Assembly (NCBI RefSeq): GCF_002812045.1
Contig: NZ_NPEG01000011.1
Coordinates: 1 to 64,000 of the forward strand
Length of the DNA stretch: 64,000 nt
Origin: Leptospira haakeii
GTDB lineage: Bacteria > Spirochaetota > Leptospiria > Leptospirales > Leptospiraceae
Direction of reading: 5' to 3'
Under the pieces are notes generated by a model, which was given only the letters and a program-made list of their open reading frames with translations, was not told the DNA's origin and did not search any database. This document shows, in pieces, positions 37,750 to 46,462 of the stretch. Position numbers and translations under genes: made by a program. Each line of letters starts with the position of its first letter. Positions within the stretch are counted from its first letter, which is position 1.

Positions 37750-38457
37750 TCATTCTGGGAATCGTATACCAGAAAAAAAGTGCATGTAAGGTTGAAAATC
37801 GATCGGAAGCTCTGATATAATTTTTATATCTTCTTCAAATTCATTTTTGAATTTTAGAAGATAAGAATGTAATAAAAAACGTTTTGGTTTAGAAACTAAA
37901 CTTTTAGCGGAAGAATCATCGTAAGTTTCATCTCCCAAGATAGGAGTTCCGATAGAAGATAGATGAAAACGAATTTGGTGCCTTCTTCCCGTAATTAGTT
38001 TTGCAGCAATCAAAGAGAGATTTTTCTCCTTTGAATAGGAAAGAAGAGTAAAATCAGTGATTGCTTTTTTACCACCTGAACGAACCGAACTTACCTTTCC
38101 TTTCCCATCTTTTAAGAAGCACTCAACTCTGAATTCTTTCTCTTTTGGAATTCCAACACAAACAGCCAAATAGGTTTTTTCCGAATCTGCTAAGATATTA
38201 TCGGCTTCTTTGTTTTTAGATGGTTCCTTGCAGAATAATAAGATGCCGCTAGTATCTCGATCTAATCTGTGGAGCAGCCTTAGATCCGGCTCCTTCTCCT
38301 GCTGGCGTACAAGATCTTCCAGATTAGGACGATTTGGATCGAATGTAGCATGAACCGGGATCCCCGCCGGTTTTTCTACAGCAAGTAGGAACCCCTTCTC
38401 ATACCATTTATGGATCGGAATCTCAGGGACCTGGAATTTTGGCTTTGTTTCCCTCAT
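37750..38457 (-). CDS. RluA-family pseudouridine synthase
   Basis: The RluA core is clear: LAVEKPAGIPVH, the catalytic HRLDRDTSGILLF with the Asp nucleophile, and RHQIRFHLSSIGTPILGD. At 235 residues it has no S4 domain, so it resembles the short RluA/TruC types that modify rRNA or tRNA. The exact RNA target cannot be told. The ATG at 38457 lies close to the divergent XRE regulator. Confidence 0.88.
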   Translation of the reverse strand: MRETKPKFQVPEIPIHKWYEKGFLLAVEKPAGIPVHATFDPNRPNLEDLVRQQEKEPDLRLLHRLDRDTSGILLFCKEPSKNKEADNILADSEKTYLAVCVGIPKEKEFRVECFLKDGKGKVSSVRSGGKKAITDFTLLSYSKEKNLSLIAAKLITGRRHQIRFHLSSIGTPILGDETYDDSSAKSLVSKPKRFLLHSYLLKFKNEFEEDIKIISELPIDFQPYMHFFSGIRFPE

Positions 38458-38553
38458 AGAATCCTTTGTTCGTTCTTATCTAATTTGATCATCCTCTTTT
38501 GAAAGGATTGAAATTGGATTGACACATCTTCCGTTATATTGGACGAATTAGGT

Positions 38554-39168
38554 ATGAAACAGGCCGACGCCGAAGAACTGGATGGGAAGGAACTCATCTC
38601 CAGCGAACATATAACAGAAGTCGTTAAAGAAAACCTAAAATTAATTCGCCATACTAAAGGACTCTCATTAGACAAATTGGCATCTCGTTGTGGCGTGAGC
38701 CGAGCCATGCTTTCTCAAATAGAGCAAGGTAAAAGTGTTCCTACAATCGCAGTATTATGGAAGATCGCAACCGGTCTTAACGTTCCTTTCAGTGAACTTC
38801 TAAAAGAGAAGGGAACAGAGGGAGTTTTTCTCTTAAAAGCAGAGAATACAAAAGTCTTATATTCCAGCTCAAAGGTATATTCTAGTCGTGCCTTGTTTCC
38901 GTTTATCGGAGGCAGAAGGGTAGAATTTTACGAACTGATCCTGAAACCGGGTGGAATCGAAGTTGCAGAGGCTCATAAAGCTGGAACAACTGAGAATCTC
39001 GTAGTGGTCCAAGGAAAATTGCGCCTCCGTGTGGGGGACAAGGTGGTAGAACTGGATGCAAAGGATTCCGTATATTTTAGAGCGGATGTTCCCCACGAAT
39101 ACATCAACCCAACAGATACCGAAACTCTTATGTATCTGGTCATGGAATATACGGACGAAGCTAACTAA
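38554..39168 (+). CDS. XRE-family regulator with C-terminal cupin domain
   Basis: An HTH_3 domain (residues about 25-80: [36 protein letters not shown]) is joined to a cupin_2 domain (about 120-200: [31 protein letters not shown]). Such regulators bind small ligands in the cupin and often control amino-acid or polyamine genes. I used ATG 38554; a TTG at 38539 is possible. It is divergent from the RluA gene. The following gene begins within its 3' end. Confidence 0.85.
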   Translation: MKQADAEELDGKELISSEHITEVVKENLKLIRHTKGLSLDKLASRCGVSRAMLSQIEQGKSVPTIAVLWKIATGLNVPFSELLKEKGTEGVFLLKAENTKVLYSSSKVYSSRALFPFIGGRRVEFYELILKPGGIEVAEAHKAGTTENLVVVQGKLRLRVGDKVVELDAKDSVYFRADVPHEYINPTDTETLMYLVMEYTDEAN

Positions 39169-40147
39169 ACTTTTAGTCCTAAGTTTACTCCTCACTCCGG
39201 GCCTTCTATTTTCGGAAGCGCCCGATCCTTCCACAGGTTATTTCGGTATCGATCGATACGAAGAACAGATCTCTTGTCATGAACAGGATTGTATCCGCTA
39301 TACTTTGGATGAATTAAATTCCAAAGGTGGAAAATCAGAAGTACGAAAACTTTTAGAAGAGAATGCTGGGAAGGTCTTGGTGGATCTTTCCGGAAAAAAC
39401 CTAAAACTTGCAGATGATGAACTAGATGATCTCAGGGATTTTCTATTAGAAATTTCTAAAAGAGATGGAAGAGTCGCCATTGAAAAATTACATATTGCGA
39501 TCCGAGGACTGGAGATCGCAGATCCGCCCGTTTTGAAAGATGTAGGCCTGATCGGTTGGGGTCTTATCAGAAGAATTTACAGAAATGTATATTTCAAGAG
39601 GACAGGCGATTATAACGCGAAGGTCCTATACCATCCTGGAAGTGGAAAGATCAACCTGATCTTCTTCGTTCATAAAAGATACGGTGATATCTGTGAGACA
39701 GTATTTTCTTCCTGTAATGAAATTGAATATTTGGATGAGGATACATTCGATCTTCAATTATCCACTGCACTCAGGGAATCCAAAGAGAAGGGACTTCCAG
39801 TTAGGGTCAATTTTAAACAGGTCCAGGCTTCTTTTCCGGAAACCAAATTGGAATGGGAGAATGTAAAAAGTATAGGAAGATCCGCTAGAATGTATAAATG
39901 GCTCGCTCTTCCCAAAGAAACAGAAATGAAACCTTTGAGTAGATCTAGGTTTCTCCCTCTGCAAGCAGCATTGACTGTGATCGATTATTCTGTTTCTGTA
40001 TTTGACTATGTGAATCAAATTATAATGTATAAACCTGCAAGAACCACAAAGGCAGAAGTATTATACACACAAAGATTAACTGAAGAAGGAGTTCCCGGAA
40101 CCAAAACAATTCATTCGGTTGTGTTTATTCCGGTTAAGGAAGAGTAA
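39086..40147 (+). CDS. Exported hypothetical protein
   Basis: About 330 mature residues follow a hydrophobic leader ([20 protein letters not shown]). Near the N-terminus there is a Cys pair (SCHEQDC), then a charged helical region, and a beta-rich part with a second Cys pair ([11 protein letters not shown]). No family is recognised. The start is unclear: ATG 39056 or 39086 lies deep inside the upstream cupin frame and makes an unusually long leader, while ATA at 39149 would give a perfect signal peptide (RTKLTKLL...). I list 39086. The gene is translationally linked to the regulator. Confidence 0.7.
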   Translation: MFPTNTSTQQIPKLLCIWSWNIRTKLTKLLVLSLLLTPGLLFSEAPDPSTGYFGIDRYEEQISCHEQDCIRYTLDELNSKGGKSEVRKLLEENAGKVLVDLSGKNLKLADDELDDLRDFLLEISKRDGRVAIEKLHIAIRGLEIADPPVLKDVGLIGWGLIRRIYRNVYFKRTGDYNAKVLYHPGSGKINLIFFVHKRYGDICETVFSSCNEIEYLDEDTFDLQLSTALRESKEKGLPVRVNFKQVQASFPETKLEWENVKSIGRSARMYKWLALPKETEMKPLSRSRFLPLQAALTVIDYSVSVFDYVNQIIMYKPARTTKAEVLYTQRLTEEGVPGTKTIHSVVFIPVKEE

Positions 40148-40149
40148 AA

Positions 40150-40176
40150 TTCTCCGCCTCAGAATGAAGCGGAGAA
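40150..40176. terminator. Hairpin between convergent genes
   Basis: TTCTCCGC pairs with GCGGAGAA around an 11-base loop. A short T run follows on the minus strand (ATTTTAC), so it may terminate the antiporter transcript. Confidence 0.5.
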
Positions 40177-40188
40177 GGAACAGATCTT

Positions 40189-41679
40189 TTAGAGGAAGAA
40201 GACCCAGGTCAAGAGTAAGAAAGTAGGAATCAAAAGTAGGAAAGAATACAATACGTATCCTCCGAAACTTGGCATTTTGACCTTATTCTCTTCTGCTACC
40301 GATTTTACCATGAAGTTAGGGGCATTCCCTATATAGGTCAACGCACCCATAAATACCGCACCCACGGAAATTGCTTTAAGCAATTCCTCGCCTACTGGGT
40401 CCGCTAAAATCTGAGTTACATTAGAAAATCCTAATAATCCTTTAGCTAAAGATAAGAAGGTTAGGTAAGTCGGAGCATTGTCCAGGACTCCTGAAAATCC
40501 ACCCGTTACCCAGAAGAATTGCCATCTTTCGGTAATTCCTAATTCTTTTCCATGATGTTCCAGTAGCAATAATGCAGGGATCATGGTTAAGAAGATACCG
40601 ATGAACAAGTAAGCCACCTCTTGGATTGGACCTAAGGTGAACTTATTCTTTTCTCTCAGTTTAGGATCGGAAGTCACTTTAGACAATGCTATGAGTCCGA
40701 TCAGGACCGCTTCTCTGATAAAACCTAAGAAAGGATATTTTTCAATCGCAGGAATATAGTTTTGGTTCAAGAAAGCAACGGAAAGGATCACTCCTAATAG
40801 CCAAAGTAGGTTTACCTGACCTTCTAATCCAAGTGGTTGTCTATGAGAATGATCGTAACGGATATCCTTTTTAGTTTCTTTCCCGTGCATGATCGTGTCC
40901 CAGATAAAATAGATCACGAGTAATATTCCCGAAGCTAGGATCATTTCAGGGAATAGTTTGAATGTCCAAACGAATGGAACTCCCTGCAGATACCCTAGGA
41001 ATAGAGGAGGATCTCCAAGAGGAGTCAAGGAACCGCCGATATTGGAAACCAAGAAGATAAAGAAGATCACTGTGTGGACCACATGTTTTCTTTCAGAATT
41101 GGTTTTAAGTAGAGGCCTGATCAGAAGCATAGACGCTCCAGTCGTTCCGATAAAAGAAGCCAGGAAAGTTCCAACAACCAAGAAGATTGTGTTATTTACC
41201 GGAGTAGCTTCAATATCTCCTTTTAAAACGATCCCGCCTGAAATATAGAATAGTGAGGCAAGCAGAATGATAAACGGAATATAATCGAATACCATAGTGT
41301 GGAAAATTTTTCCACCCCAGCTATGCGCCATTAAGATCCCGAAAGAAACTCCTCCAAGAGCTAAGGAAAGAAGAAGTTTGTTATTATTGTTTTCCCACCA
41401 ATGCTCTGTCGTATGAGAGATCAAGGGTAGAAGTGCGATACTGAGTAGGATTAATACGAAAGGAATGACCGACCAAAGAGGAAGATCGTCTCCTGCCTCA
41501 CCATGAGTCGATGCAGTCTCTTGGTGCCCGTTTCCAGTTCCATGTTCCCCATGGCCTGCATCCGTTTCGGATTGAGCCAGTGTATTTGTTTGAGGGGATG
41601 CCCCTGTTTCTGCCCAAACGGAAACGTTTAGGACCAGGGAGAGAAAGAGTAGGGTAGTAAAAAATTTGTTTCTCATCAT
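40189..41679 (-). CDS. nhaD: NhaD-type sodium:proton antiporter
   Basis: The 496 residues form about 12-13 membrane segments of the ion-transporter (CitMHS/NhaD) superfamily, with the conserved motifs GTTGASMLLIRP, SNIGGSLTPLGDPPLFLG and TYIGNAPNFMV, which are hallmarks of NhaD antiporters and of related arsenical/citrate carriers. A signal-like first segment is followed by a His/Gly-rich loop (HGEHGTGNGHQETASTHGE) that may sense pH or bind metal. The start may be either of two adjacent ATG codons. It is convergent to the exported hypothetical gene. Confidence 0.85.
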   Translation of the reverse strand: MMRNKFFTTLLFLSLVLNVSVWAETGASPQTNTLAQSETDAGHGEHGTGNGHQETASTHGEAGDDLPLWSVIPFVLILLSIALLPLISHTTEHWWENNNNKLLLSLALGGVSFGILMAHSWGGKIFHTMVFDYIPFIILLASLFYISGGIVLKGDIEATPVNNTIFLVVGTFLASFIGTTGASMLLIRPLLKTNSERKHVVHTVIFFIFLVSNIGGSLTPLGDPPLFLGYLQGVPFVWTFKLFPEMILASGILLVIYFIWDTIMHGKETKKDIRYDHSHRQPLGLEGQVNLLWLLGVILSVAFLNQNYIPAIEKYPFLGFIREAVLIGLIALSKVTSDPKLREKNKFTLGPIQEVAYLFIGIFLTMIPALLLLEHHGKELGITERWQFFWVTGGFSGVLDNAPTYLTFLSLAKGLLGFSNVTQILADPVGEELLKAISVGAVFMGALTYIGNAPNFMVKSVAEENKVKMPSFGGYVLYSFLLLIPTFLLLTWVFFL

Positions 41680-41902
41680 TCTCTGCTTTTCGAAGATTTT
41701 TCGTCAGGTTATAGAGATTCAGATAGGTTTCAAAGGAAAATCCATGATTTCTCGGGTTTTTTTGGCCTCCTTTTTTTGGATTGCATAAATCCTTCCTTTT
41801 TTGCAAGATCCTAATAGGAATTCATATCTTCTAGACTTTTTGCTTTATATTCGGCCCTTTCGGACCGTCAGATATATAGGCCCATAGAGAGAACCGACGA
41901 CC

Positions 41903-42352
41903 ATGACTGTTTTAGGTAAACACAAACAATACTGCCTGACTCCGGACGAAATAGAGAGTAGATTAAAATCGGTTTCAATACAGCCGACTATGCAAAGGAT
42001 TTCCATTTGCCAATACGTTCTTTGTGAAGCGGATCATCCAACCGCCGAAGAAGTAAAAGAATGGGTAGATAAACGTTCTTTAAAGATGAGTTTGGCAACC
42101 GTCTATAATACTTTAAACGTTTTAGTATCTGCAGGTCTATTAAGAGAGTTTAAATTTTCCTGTTTGGGTAAATCGGTATTCGATAGCAATATCGACGACC
42201 ATTTCCACTTCTTTGATGAGAAGTCAGGAAAATTCCATGACCTGGACGCGGAACTTCTAACAATAGATTCCAAACTTCCTAAAGAGTTTAAAGTGAATAA
42301 GATGGATATCCTATTCACCGGATCATTGGAAGAATCCAACGTTTCCGCATAA
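41903..42352 (+). CDS. PerR-like Fur-family regulator without structural zinc site
   Basis: This 149-residue protein has the Fur-family winged helix (residues about 14-85) and dimer domain. Counting along the sequence, the regulatory-metal ligands of PerR all appear: His in ADHPTAEE, Asp in VFDSN, His-x-His in DHFHF and Asp in FHDLD, i.e. the H37/D85/H91/H93/D104 set. Asp at the last position is the PerR-type choice. The two CxxC pairs that hold structural zinc in most relatives are missing. It probably senses peroxide through bound iron, which is inference. It is monocistronic and ends 6 bases from the convergent lpd. Confidence 0.85.
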   Translation: MTVLGKHKQYCLTPDEIESRLKSVSIQPTMQRISICQYVLCEADHPTAEEVKEWVDKRSLKMSLATVYNTLNVLVSAGLLREFKFSCLGKSVFDSNIDDHFHFFDEKSGKFHDLDAELLTIDSKLPKEFKVNKMDILFTGSLEESNVSA

Positions 42353-42358
42353 ATTCCG

Positions 42359-43777
42359 TTAGATATTAATCGCTTCGCCTAACGCCTGTCCTGCTGCTTC
42401 CATTACAGATTCTGAAAGTGTGGGATGGGCGTGTATCCTTCCTGCAATTTCTTTTAGAGTCAGTTCGGATCCCATTCCCAAATTGATCTCACCTAAAATT
42501 TCGGTTACATTCGGCCCGATCAAATGTGCTCCAAGTACTTCTCCGGTTTTGCGGTCTGCAACTAGTTTTACCATTCCTTCTACTTCACCTAAAGCTTGTG
42601 CTCTACCGTTTGCCCTGAATGGGAATTTTCCTACTACCACGTCTATGCCTGATTTTTTGGCTTCTTCTTCTTTTAAACCTACTGAAGCGACTTCCGGATG
42701 GCAGTATGTGCAGGCAGGGATCTTAAGATAATCCAAAGGTTCAAAAACTAATCCATGCGGATTTTTATTTTGGATAGAGATAGCTTCTGCTGCTTTGACC
42801 CCTTCTGTAGAAGCCACATGAGCGAGTAACGGAGCTCCAATGCAGTCCCCGATCGCATAGATATTCGGGACCTTGGTCCTGAATTTAGTATCTACCTTGA
42901 TAAATCCTTTTTGCAGGAATACTCCGATCTCTTCCAGATGTATTCCTTCCGTGTTTGGAGTAACTCCAATTGCGACTAATACCTTATCGTATTTTTTTCT
43001 TTCTCCCTCTTGGGCTATACCTTCTCCTTTTAGAAGAATAGAAACTCCATCCGATTCCAGTTTTGGTTCGGAAACTCCAACGCTTGTCAGGATCTGTATC
43101 CCTCTTTTTACGAAAGAGCGGTTGAGTAGGTTTGATATTTCAGGATCTTCTAATGGAAGGATTTTATCCTGCATTTCTATGACTGTTACTTGGGTTCCCA
43201 TGCTAGAGTAGAAGTCTGCAAATTCAATTCCGATTGCTCCTGCACCAATGATCGCCAAGGTTTTAGGAGGGGAGTCTTGTATCATTGCATGTTTGCTGGA
43301 AAGAACCTTGTCCCCATCGAATGGAAGTCCTGGAAATTCCTTAGGCCTTGCGCCTGTTGCGATGATAAAATATTCGGATTGGATCTCTTCTTTAGAAGTG
43401 TCAGGAAGCCAGATCGTATTTTTGTCTTTAAAAACTGCGCTTCCTTTCTTTACGGAAATTTTATTCTTCTTCATCAAGAATTCTACTCCGTTAGACATTG
43501 TGTCCGCAACACCTCTGGAACGTTTGATTATATTCGGAAAATCCGGAGAGGCTTTTTCCACTTTCAGGCCGAAGGATTCTGATTTGCGAATGGACTCTAA
43601 TAAATGTGCGGATTCTAAAAGTGCTTTAGTGGGAATACAACCCCAGTTCAAACATACACCGCCTAGTTTTTCTTTTTCTACTAGACATACGTTCAATCCG
43701 AGTTGGGCAGCTCGAATAGCGGCCACATATCCTCCAGGGCCTCCGCCGATCACAGTCAGGTCGTAGTTTTCCGCCAT
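42359..43777 (-). CDS. lpdA: Dihydrolipoamide dehydrogenase
   Basis: This FAD disulfide reductase re-oxidises lipoamide in pyruvate, 2-oxoglutarate and glycine-cleavage complexes. The 472 residues carry the FAD motif GGGPGGYVAAIRAAQLG, the redox-active disulfide GGVCLNWGCIP, the NAD site GAGAIGIEFADFY and the C-terminal active-site HAHPTLSE. It is not next to the other complex subunits, so it may serve several complexes. Downstream in the 5' direction lies the second CACAGAG inverted repeat. Confidence 0.95.
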   Translation of the reverse strand: MAENYDLTVIGGGPGGYVAAIRAAQLGLNVCLVEKEKLGGVCLNWGCIPTKALLESAHLLESIRKSESFGLKVEKASPDFPNIIKRSRGVADTMSNGVEFLMKKNKISVKKGSAVFKDKNTIWLPDTSKEEIQSEYFIIATGARPKEFPGLPFDGDKVLSSKHAMIQDSPPKTLAIIGAGAIGIEFADFYSSMGTQVTVIEMQDKILPLEDPEISNLLNRSFVKRGIQILTSVGVSEPKLESDGVSILLKGEGIAQEGERKKYDKVLVAIGVTPNTEGIHLEEIGVFLQKGFIKVDTKFRTKVPNIYAIGDCIGAPLLAHVASTEGVKAAEAISIQNKNPHGLVFEPLDYLKIPACTYCHPEVASVGLKEEEAKKSGIDVVVGKFPFRANGRAQALGEVEGMVKLVADRKTGEVLGAHLIGPNVTEILGEINLGMGSELTLKEIAGRIHAHPTLSESVMEAAGQALGEAINI

Positions 43778-43835
43778 CTCATTCCTCCGGATGGCAATTT
43801 TGGATTTTTATTCCGACTCTGGGAAGAAGATTTTG

Positions 43836-44010
43836 TAGGGAGAGGCACGGAGTTTTTTGGGAGTCACAGAGGGTTTTCACACGGAGACACTAAGGCACAG
43901 AGGGGAAAATTTAAAAGTTATAATGTAGGAATTCCAACATCGCCATTTTTCGAGACCTTAAACCCTCCGTGGCTCTGTGCCTCTGTGTGAGAAAAACTTT
44001 GTGTCTCTAC
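43836..44010. repeat. CACAGAG-type long inverted repeat, copy 2
   Basis: The gap between two minus-strand genes is filled by imperfect inverted arms. The left arm (about 43839-43903) runs GAGAGGCACGGAG...TCACACGGAGACACTAAGGCACAGAGGG. The right arm (about 43963-44010) is CCCTCCGTGGCTCTGTGCCTCTGTGTGA...TTTGTGTCTCTA. A decayed GTAGGAATTCCAAC palindrome (43925-43938) lies in the loop. Copy 1 is at 519-655. Confidence 0.78.
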
Positions 44011-44023
44011 TAATCTTTGCGGC

Positions 44024-44767
44024 TTAACTACTCTTCTTCTTCAAAACCAAGATCATTCTACTCGCGTTACTTTTGAATTTTACTTCGTTATAGTTAGAGT
44101 AAACATGCAGGATCTCCATCCTGTGTTTTGCGAGCATTCTCTGGAGTTCCACTAGGAAATAGGCTCTCATTAAATGTTTGTCTTTGATCTCTTTTGCGTT
44201 CAGATTATAAATATAATTTACTTCTACTACTGTGGATTGGTCCGCCCTGACTAGACGAAATCCTCTGTTTCTTTGGATCGTAGTATTTTTGGCTTTGATT
44301 TGAGCGACCGGGCCGATCGCTTTTCTTTTAATCTTGCGAAGAGGTTCCGCATTCCAAACTTCTAAAACTGCGATGCCCGCGGGTTTCAGATTCAACTCCA
44401 GATTTTTGAGGGCTGCTTCTACTTCTTCATTAGATAATAAATAATTAAAGGAACCGAATAAGCTGATGATTGCATCCCATTTTTCCTGAGACTTATAGGA
44501 TTGCATTGCTCCCACTTCGAATTTGCAGTGGGAATATCTTTTTTTGGCGACCTCGATCATTTTGATGGAGGAGTCTATCCCTCTGGATTTATATCCAAGG
44601 CTTTGGAAATGGGTAACATGCTCTCCGGTTCCACAACCCAGATCCAAAATATTCCGGACCCTATGTTTGCGGAAAAGCCTGTCAATAAACTGGGTTTCCA
44701 TCTCGAATTTTCGAGCGTTCTTTTCAATATCGAAGTAATATTCTGCCAGTTCCGAGTAGAGTTTCAT
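44024..44767 (-). CDS. Class I SAM-dependent methyltransferase
   Basis: The SAM-binding motif I reads ILDLGCGTGEHVTHF, followed by GIDSSIKMIEVAKKR and a WDAIISLFGSFNYL motif, which together define a class I methyltransferase of the Methyltransf_25 type. The substrate is unknown. The C-terminal 60 residues are basic and may bind a nucleic acid or a lipid. The product is 247 residues, starting at ATG 44767. It is downstream of the repeat and divergent to the gene at 44835. Confidence 0.85.
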   Translation of the reverse strand: MKLYSELAEYYFDIEKNARKFEMETQFIDRLFRKHRVRNILDLGCGTGEHVTHFQSLGYKSRGIDSSIKMIEVAKKRYSHCKFEVGAMQSYKSQEKWDAIISLFGSFNYLLSNEEVEAALKNLELNLKPAGIAVLEVWNAEPLRKIKRKAIGPVAQIKAKNTTIQRNRGFRLVRADQSTVVEVNYIYNLNAKEIKDKHLMRAYFLVELQRMLAKHRMEILHVYSNYNEVKFKSNASRMILVLKKKSS

Positions 44768-44834
44768 AGAAAAATCGTTTGAGCCGGACCGGGGAAAACC
44801 CGTTACATATAGTAACGGAACTGAAGTTTACAAA

Positions 44835-45935
44835 ATGCAATTTTTCCCCGAATTTTTTCCAATTTCAGAAGTTTTTCCAATCGCTTCCACTTCTCTTTCC
44901 ACCTGGATAGACGGGGAAGTTTTGGCCTTGGGCGGGATCTCATTCTGCCTGCTTTCCCTTTTCGGGTATGTTGTACATACTACAATGGATAGAAAGGAGG
45001 AGAAGGGAACCGAATCCGAAGCCCCATTCTTCCAATCGGTCTCAAAGGAAGAAGTTCCCGAAATCCAAAAGGATATCGTTTCCGAAGAGATCCTTTCTAA
45101 GGAAGTTAATCCTGCCATCTTCTCGGAACAGCCCTCATACTTTTTTAAAGAAGAAGTTCCCAAAGAGACAGCTCCATTCCAGTCCTTCTATTTTCCAGTA
45201 CGTGGAAAAACCTATGAGGCAGTGAAATCATTCTTAGATTCCATTCGAACCGGGGAAGAATATTGGGAAGTTCTACTCCATGATTCCAAAGGAGTTCTAC
45301 GAACTGTAGCCAGTAAGACCGGGAGTATTTCGGTATTTCCATCCGAAAGAAAAAGCGCCTCGGAACCGAAAGAGGGGGCAATCATTTGGAAATTGGAATG
45401 GGATTCTTTTTCCTTGGGAGAAGTAAGACAAACTTCCTCTATGCCTTGCGAATTTTCCCTTGATGAAATTTCCTTTAGATTGGATAAACTTGTAGAAGGA
45501 TTGGTTCTTGCCGGAGAATCTCAAGACGGAGAGACTGGCTGGAGTTCCTACCCGGTATTTTCCCAACATTTAGAAAGGGAGAAGGCCGAGGGAGAAGAGA
45601 CCAAAATTTTGGTCTTTATGGAATTCGAATCGGACGGTGATTTAATTTCTGATTTTAGAAGTTTAGGCAATTGGTGGAAGTCTAGATTTGGAGAAAATTC
45701 TCCCATCTATCGTATCCGAAAAAACCGTTTAGCTACTTTCTTTCATGCCGAAGATTGGGTCGGGTTCCAAAACTCACTTTCCGGTTTAATGGAATTTTTA
45801 GGCCCGGACAAAACCAGGTTAAATATCGGCGCTTCCGTTCGGGTCAGAAAAGACGATCCAGAATGGGAACCAAGAGCCAAAAAAGCATTACATTCTTCTA
45901 AAGAAGAGGGACCGAACCGCTTAGTATGTCTTTGA
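44835..45935 (+). CDS. Membrane protein with degenerate GGDEF-like C-terminus
   Basis: A membrane segment (about residues 28-50) is followed by an acidic linker, a middle beta domain (about 120-230) and a C-terminal region whose end reads IGASVRVRKDD...AKKALHSSKEEGPNRLV, like the end of a GGDEF domain. At the position of the active site it has YRIRKNRLATFF in place of RxGGDEF, so it cannot be an active cyclase. It may be a pseudo-enzyme or a c-di-GMP receptor. It overlaps the CheX-like gene by 10 bases. Confidence 0.6.
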   Translation: MQFFPEFFPISEVFPIASTSLSTWIDGEVLALGGISFCLLSLFGYVVHTTMDRKEEKGTESEAPFFQSVSKEEVPEIQKDIVSEEILSKEVNPAIFSEQPSYFFKEEVPKETAPFQSFYFPVRGKTYEAVKSFLDSIRTGEEYWEVLLHDSKGVLRTVASKTGSISVFPSERKSASEPKEGAIIWKLEWDSFSLGEVRQTSSMPCEFSLDEISFRLDKLVEGLVLAGESQDGETGWSSYPVFSQHLEREKAEGEETKILVFMEFESDGDLISDFRSLGNWWKSRFGENSPIYRIRKNRLATFFHAEDWVGFQNSLSGLMEFLGPDKTRLNIGASVRVRKDDPEWEPRAKKALHSSKEEGPNRLVCL

Positions 45936-46438
45936 ACATAGATCCTTTATTGGATGAAAAATTCATACTTACAATTTCCCAGATCTTCCCTGAGTTTTTG
46001 GAAAAAAACCTAGGAGTCCATGCTGTAAGAGAAGCGTTTGGCCCATCTAAGAATGAAGGTCTATGTTACGAGAATTGTACAGCAGTGGAGTTCCAGGGAG
46101 AAGCAAAGGGTAGGCTTTTTCTTGCAATGGACGGTTATACTAAACTTAAACTTCTCCCAAAAATTGCCAGATCCTTTCACATAGATCCTACGATCCGGAG
46201 CCACGCAGCTTCGATTATGTTGGAATTCGCAAACCAGATCTGCGCTGAACTTATCTCCGAAATGAAATTGGGAAGATTCCAAATAGATATTCTTCCCCCT
46301 GAAAATCTGAACAATAAATTGGTACCTATCGATCTGGAAAACTTAAGACAGTACATTCTGATCTATTTCCTGAAAGACGAGGACGCCAAAGAATATCTGG
46401 GCAGGATTTATCTCATTCTTCTGATGCAAAAATATTAA
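45926..46438 (+). CDS. CheX/CheC-like chemotaxis phosphatase-related protein
   Basis: The 170-residue product has a middle helix MLEFANQICAELISEM that fits the ExxN motif of CheX and CheC phosphatases, which remove phosphate from CheY-P. The surrounding fold (strand GRLFLAMDGYTKLKLLP, helix) agrees. Only one ExxN is visible, as in CheX. It overlaps the GGDEF-like gene by 10 bases and is 24 bases from the following hydrolase, so an operon is likely. Confidence 0.65.
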   Translation: MSLNIDPLLDEKFILTISQIFPEFLEKNLGVHAVREAFGPSKNEGLCYENCTAVEFQGEAKGRLFLAMDGYTKLKLLPKIARSFHIDPTIRSHAASIMLEFANQICAELISEMKLGRFQIDILPPENLNNKLVPIDLENLRQYILIYFLKDEDAKEYLGRIYLILLMQKY

Positions 46439-46462
46439 TATAGATAAAAAGGCTTCCTTTGT

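Noticed and set aside
43248..43766. 172-residue + strand ORF opposite lpdA
   Set aside because: It is an antisense shadow of a strongly conserved enzyme; no similarity or ribosome site.
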